Shown piece by piece: positions 62,544-64,000 of a stretch of DNA of 64,000 nt (positions are counted from its first letter, which is position 1; every line of letters begins with the position of its first letter). The position numbers were made by a program, and so were the translations under genes. The stretch comes from JAGNGI01 sp035448825 (GTDB lineage: Bacteria > Fidelibacterota > UBA2242): the NCBI GenBank assembly GCA_035448825.1, contig DAOTJS010000001.1, positions 236,479 to 300,478 on the forward strand, given 5' to 3'. The notes below the pieces were generated by a model. That model saw only the letters and a list, made by a program, of their open reading frames with translations, ran no database searches and was not told the DNA's origin.

Positions 62544-64000
62544 ATGAAAAAGAGAGAACGGTTTACATTGGCTGTTGTGGGAATGTTAACATTGTGTTTA
62601 TTTGTTGTCCCCATAATAGCAAATTCTGCTACGTTGTATGTAGCAACAAATGGTTCGGATACAGCGCCTTATGACACCTGGGAAAAAGCGGCATCCAGCA
62701 TTCAAGCTGCAATTGATGCTGCAAGCGCTGGCGACATTATTATTGTTGGCAGTAGCGACACCGGACATGGGACTGGAGAATACACCGAGAATGTGGATGT
62801 AAACAAAAGCCTGACCATTAAATCGGAGAGAGGCTCTGACAATACCACCGTTATAGCAAAAAATGCATGGGACCATGTGTTTGATGTGCAGGCTAACAGT
62901 GTAACTATTGGTGGCGAGAACTGTGGCTTCTCAATTTACGGAGCAACTGGTGATTGGAAGGCAGGCATATACCTCGGAAGTGGCATTACCGGTTGCACCA
63001 TCCAGGATAACCGTTGCGGTTGGGACAACACAAATAACAACGACTACGGCATCTACCTGGTTTCTTCGAGCAACAACACACTCACGAATAACAATGCCTC
63101 GAACAACAGCTTCGGCATCATCCTGAACGAATCTGGCAACAACACACTTACGGGCAACACTGCTAACAATAATTACTACGATGGTATCTACCTGGATCAT
63201 TCGAGCAACAACACACTTACGGGCAACACTGCCAGCTCTAACGCCAGCTACGGCATCTACCTGGAAGATTCTGGCAACAACACACTTACGGGCAACACTG
63301 CCAGCTCGAACTACAACGGCATCTACCTGGAAGAATCTGGCAACAACACGCTCACGGGCAACACTGCCAGCTCTAACGCCGACTGCGGCATCTACCTGGA
63401 TTATTCATGCAATGCCAACACACTTACGGGCAACACTGCCAGCTCTAACGGCAACAGCGGCATCTACCTGTATTCTTCGAGCAACGACACACTTACGGAC
63501 AACACGATGTCTGGAAATCAATATAACTTTTCAGTTGAAGGCAAACTTCTCTCTGATTATACCCATAACATAGATTCATCAAATATGGTTGAGAGTAAAC
63601 CTATTTATTATTGGGTCAATCAGCAAAATAAACAAATACCGAGCGATGCTGGTTATGTCGGGATTGTGAATTCTAATAACATAATTGTAAAAGACTTAAC
63701 CTTAGAAAACAATGGCCAAGGGGTGCTTTTTGCGTACACAGCTGGTTCCCGGATAGAAAATGTTAATGCATCAAACAACTACAATGGTATCAAACTGTAT
63801 TCTTCTATTAACAACACACTTACGGACAACACAGCTAACAATAATGAATACGAGGGCATCTACCTGTACGATTCTAACAACGACACACTTATGGGCAACA
63901 CTGCCAGCTCTAACAACAACTACGGCATCTACCTGGAAGAATCTGGCAACAACACACTTACGGACAACACAGCTAACAATAATGAATACGAGGGCATCTA
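62544..64000 (+). CDS. secreted NosD-type right-handed beta-helix repeat protein (partial, runs off the window)
   Basis: ATG 62544 follows TAGGGAGGAA. The frame is open to the window end (485 codons). A signal peptide (MKKRERFTLAVVGMLTLCLF then VVPIIANSA) leads into LYVATNGSDT and a pectate-lyase-like region (IQAAIDAASAGDIIIVG). At least eight repeats of about 22-23 residues follow, around NNTLTGNTASSN and GIYLEESG. An interrupting segment (about residues 325-395, ESKPIYYWVNQQNK) separates two blocks. Such proteins are surface or periplasmic binding or adhesin-like proteins. Codon use (GGC ATC TAC CTG) is richer in G/C-ending codons than in neighbouring genes. Confidence 0.88.
   Translation, partial: MKKRERFTLAVVGMLTLCLFVVPIIANSATLYVATNGSDTAPYDTWEKAASSIQAAIDAASAGDIIIVGSSDTGHGTGEYTENVDVNKSLTIKSERGSDNTTVIAKNAWDHVFDVQANSVTIGGENCGFSIYGATGDWKAGIYLGSGITGCTIQDNRCGWDNTNNNDYGIYLVSSSNNTLTNNNASNNSFGIILNESGNNTLTGNTANNNYYDGIYLDHSSNNTLTGNTASSNASYGIYLEDSGNNTLTGNTASSNYNGIYLEESGNNTLTGNTASSNADCGIYLDYSCNANTLTGNTASSNGNSGIYLYSSSNDTLTDNTMSGNQYNFSVEGKLLSDYTHNIDSSNMVESKPIYYWVNQQNKQIPSDAGYVGIVNSNNIIVKDLTLENNGQGVLFAYTAGSRIENVNASNNYNGIKLYSSINNTLTDNTANNNEYEGIYLYDSNNDTLMGNTASSNNNYGIYLEESGNNTLTDNTANNNEYEGI

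Overview
The window reads as a 64 kb scaffold from an uncultured, probably anaerobic bacterium of moderate-to-low GC. Two runs of N (32809-32818 and 34703-34751) suggest a draft or metagenome assembly. No marker settles the phylum. The gene set (a DUF4954 left-handed beta-helix protein next to nagB, an NAD-linked [FeFe]-hydrogenase, NifS/NifU Fe-S assembly, a Bacteroidota-like subclass B1 metallo-beta-lactamase in the accessory region) would suit a member or relative of the FCB superphylum, but this is a guess.

Layout. 1-5.6 kb: tmk, a carboxy-terminal processing protease, an SH3/NlpC-P60 peptidase and a two-gene restriction-modification system. 5.6-12 kb: nagB, the DUF4954 gene, a P5C dehydrogenase and a zinc alcohol dehydrogenase. 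12.1-30.6 kb: a conserved housekeeping block with tRNA-Val, thrS-infC-rpmI-rplT-pheS-pheT, a ZapB-like gene, zapA, rny, folD, an effector-less cNMP sensor, a nitroreductase, lgt, polA, an ABC exporter pair, a deoxyribosyltransferase-like gene, alr and a HAD phosphatase. 30.6-44.4 kb: an accessory island between the phosphatase and a tRNA-Ile2/Met(CAU) gene. 44.4-55 kb: rsmA, tatD, metG, ricT, holB and an EnvC-like gene, then a second cNMP sensor, an AI-2E-type permease, nifU and nifS. 55-62 kb: an [FeFe]-hydrogenase operon headed by a lone receiver protein, then a PhoB/PhoR-type two-component system. 62.5 kb to the edge: a secreted NosD-type beta-helix repeat protein that runs off the window.

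The island has two parts. 30.6-38.4 kb carries a type III R-M system, with a nucleotidyltransferase pair embedded between mod and res, and a MazEF-type toxin-antitoxin. Copies of a repeat of about 300 bp surround these genes. The full copies hold a hairpin, a structured segment and a conserved sigma70-like promoter. A 21/42-bp tandem array also lies here. 38.4-43.1 kb looks like a small integron-like array. A tyrosine recombinase ending in the IntI-like SPLD motif, but lacking the IntI-specific insertion, diverges from a run of minus-strand genes: a TIR pair, an unknown 360-residue protein and a complete subclass B1 metallo-beta-lactamase. A 60-bp attC-like palindrome separates the first two units. 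The start box and end box of each of those units are complementary to each other, as expected for integron cassettes. The array ends inside a broken LPP20-like gene, and a degenerate IS lies beyond the recombinase.

Three intergenic regions (23.65, 52.97 and 61.96 kb) carry the same unusual decamer-phased repeats, mixed with CATGCAA-type repeats. infC appears to start with ATA.
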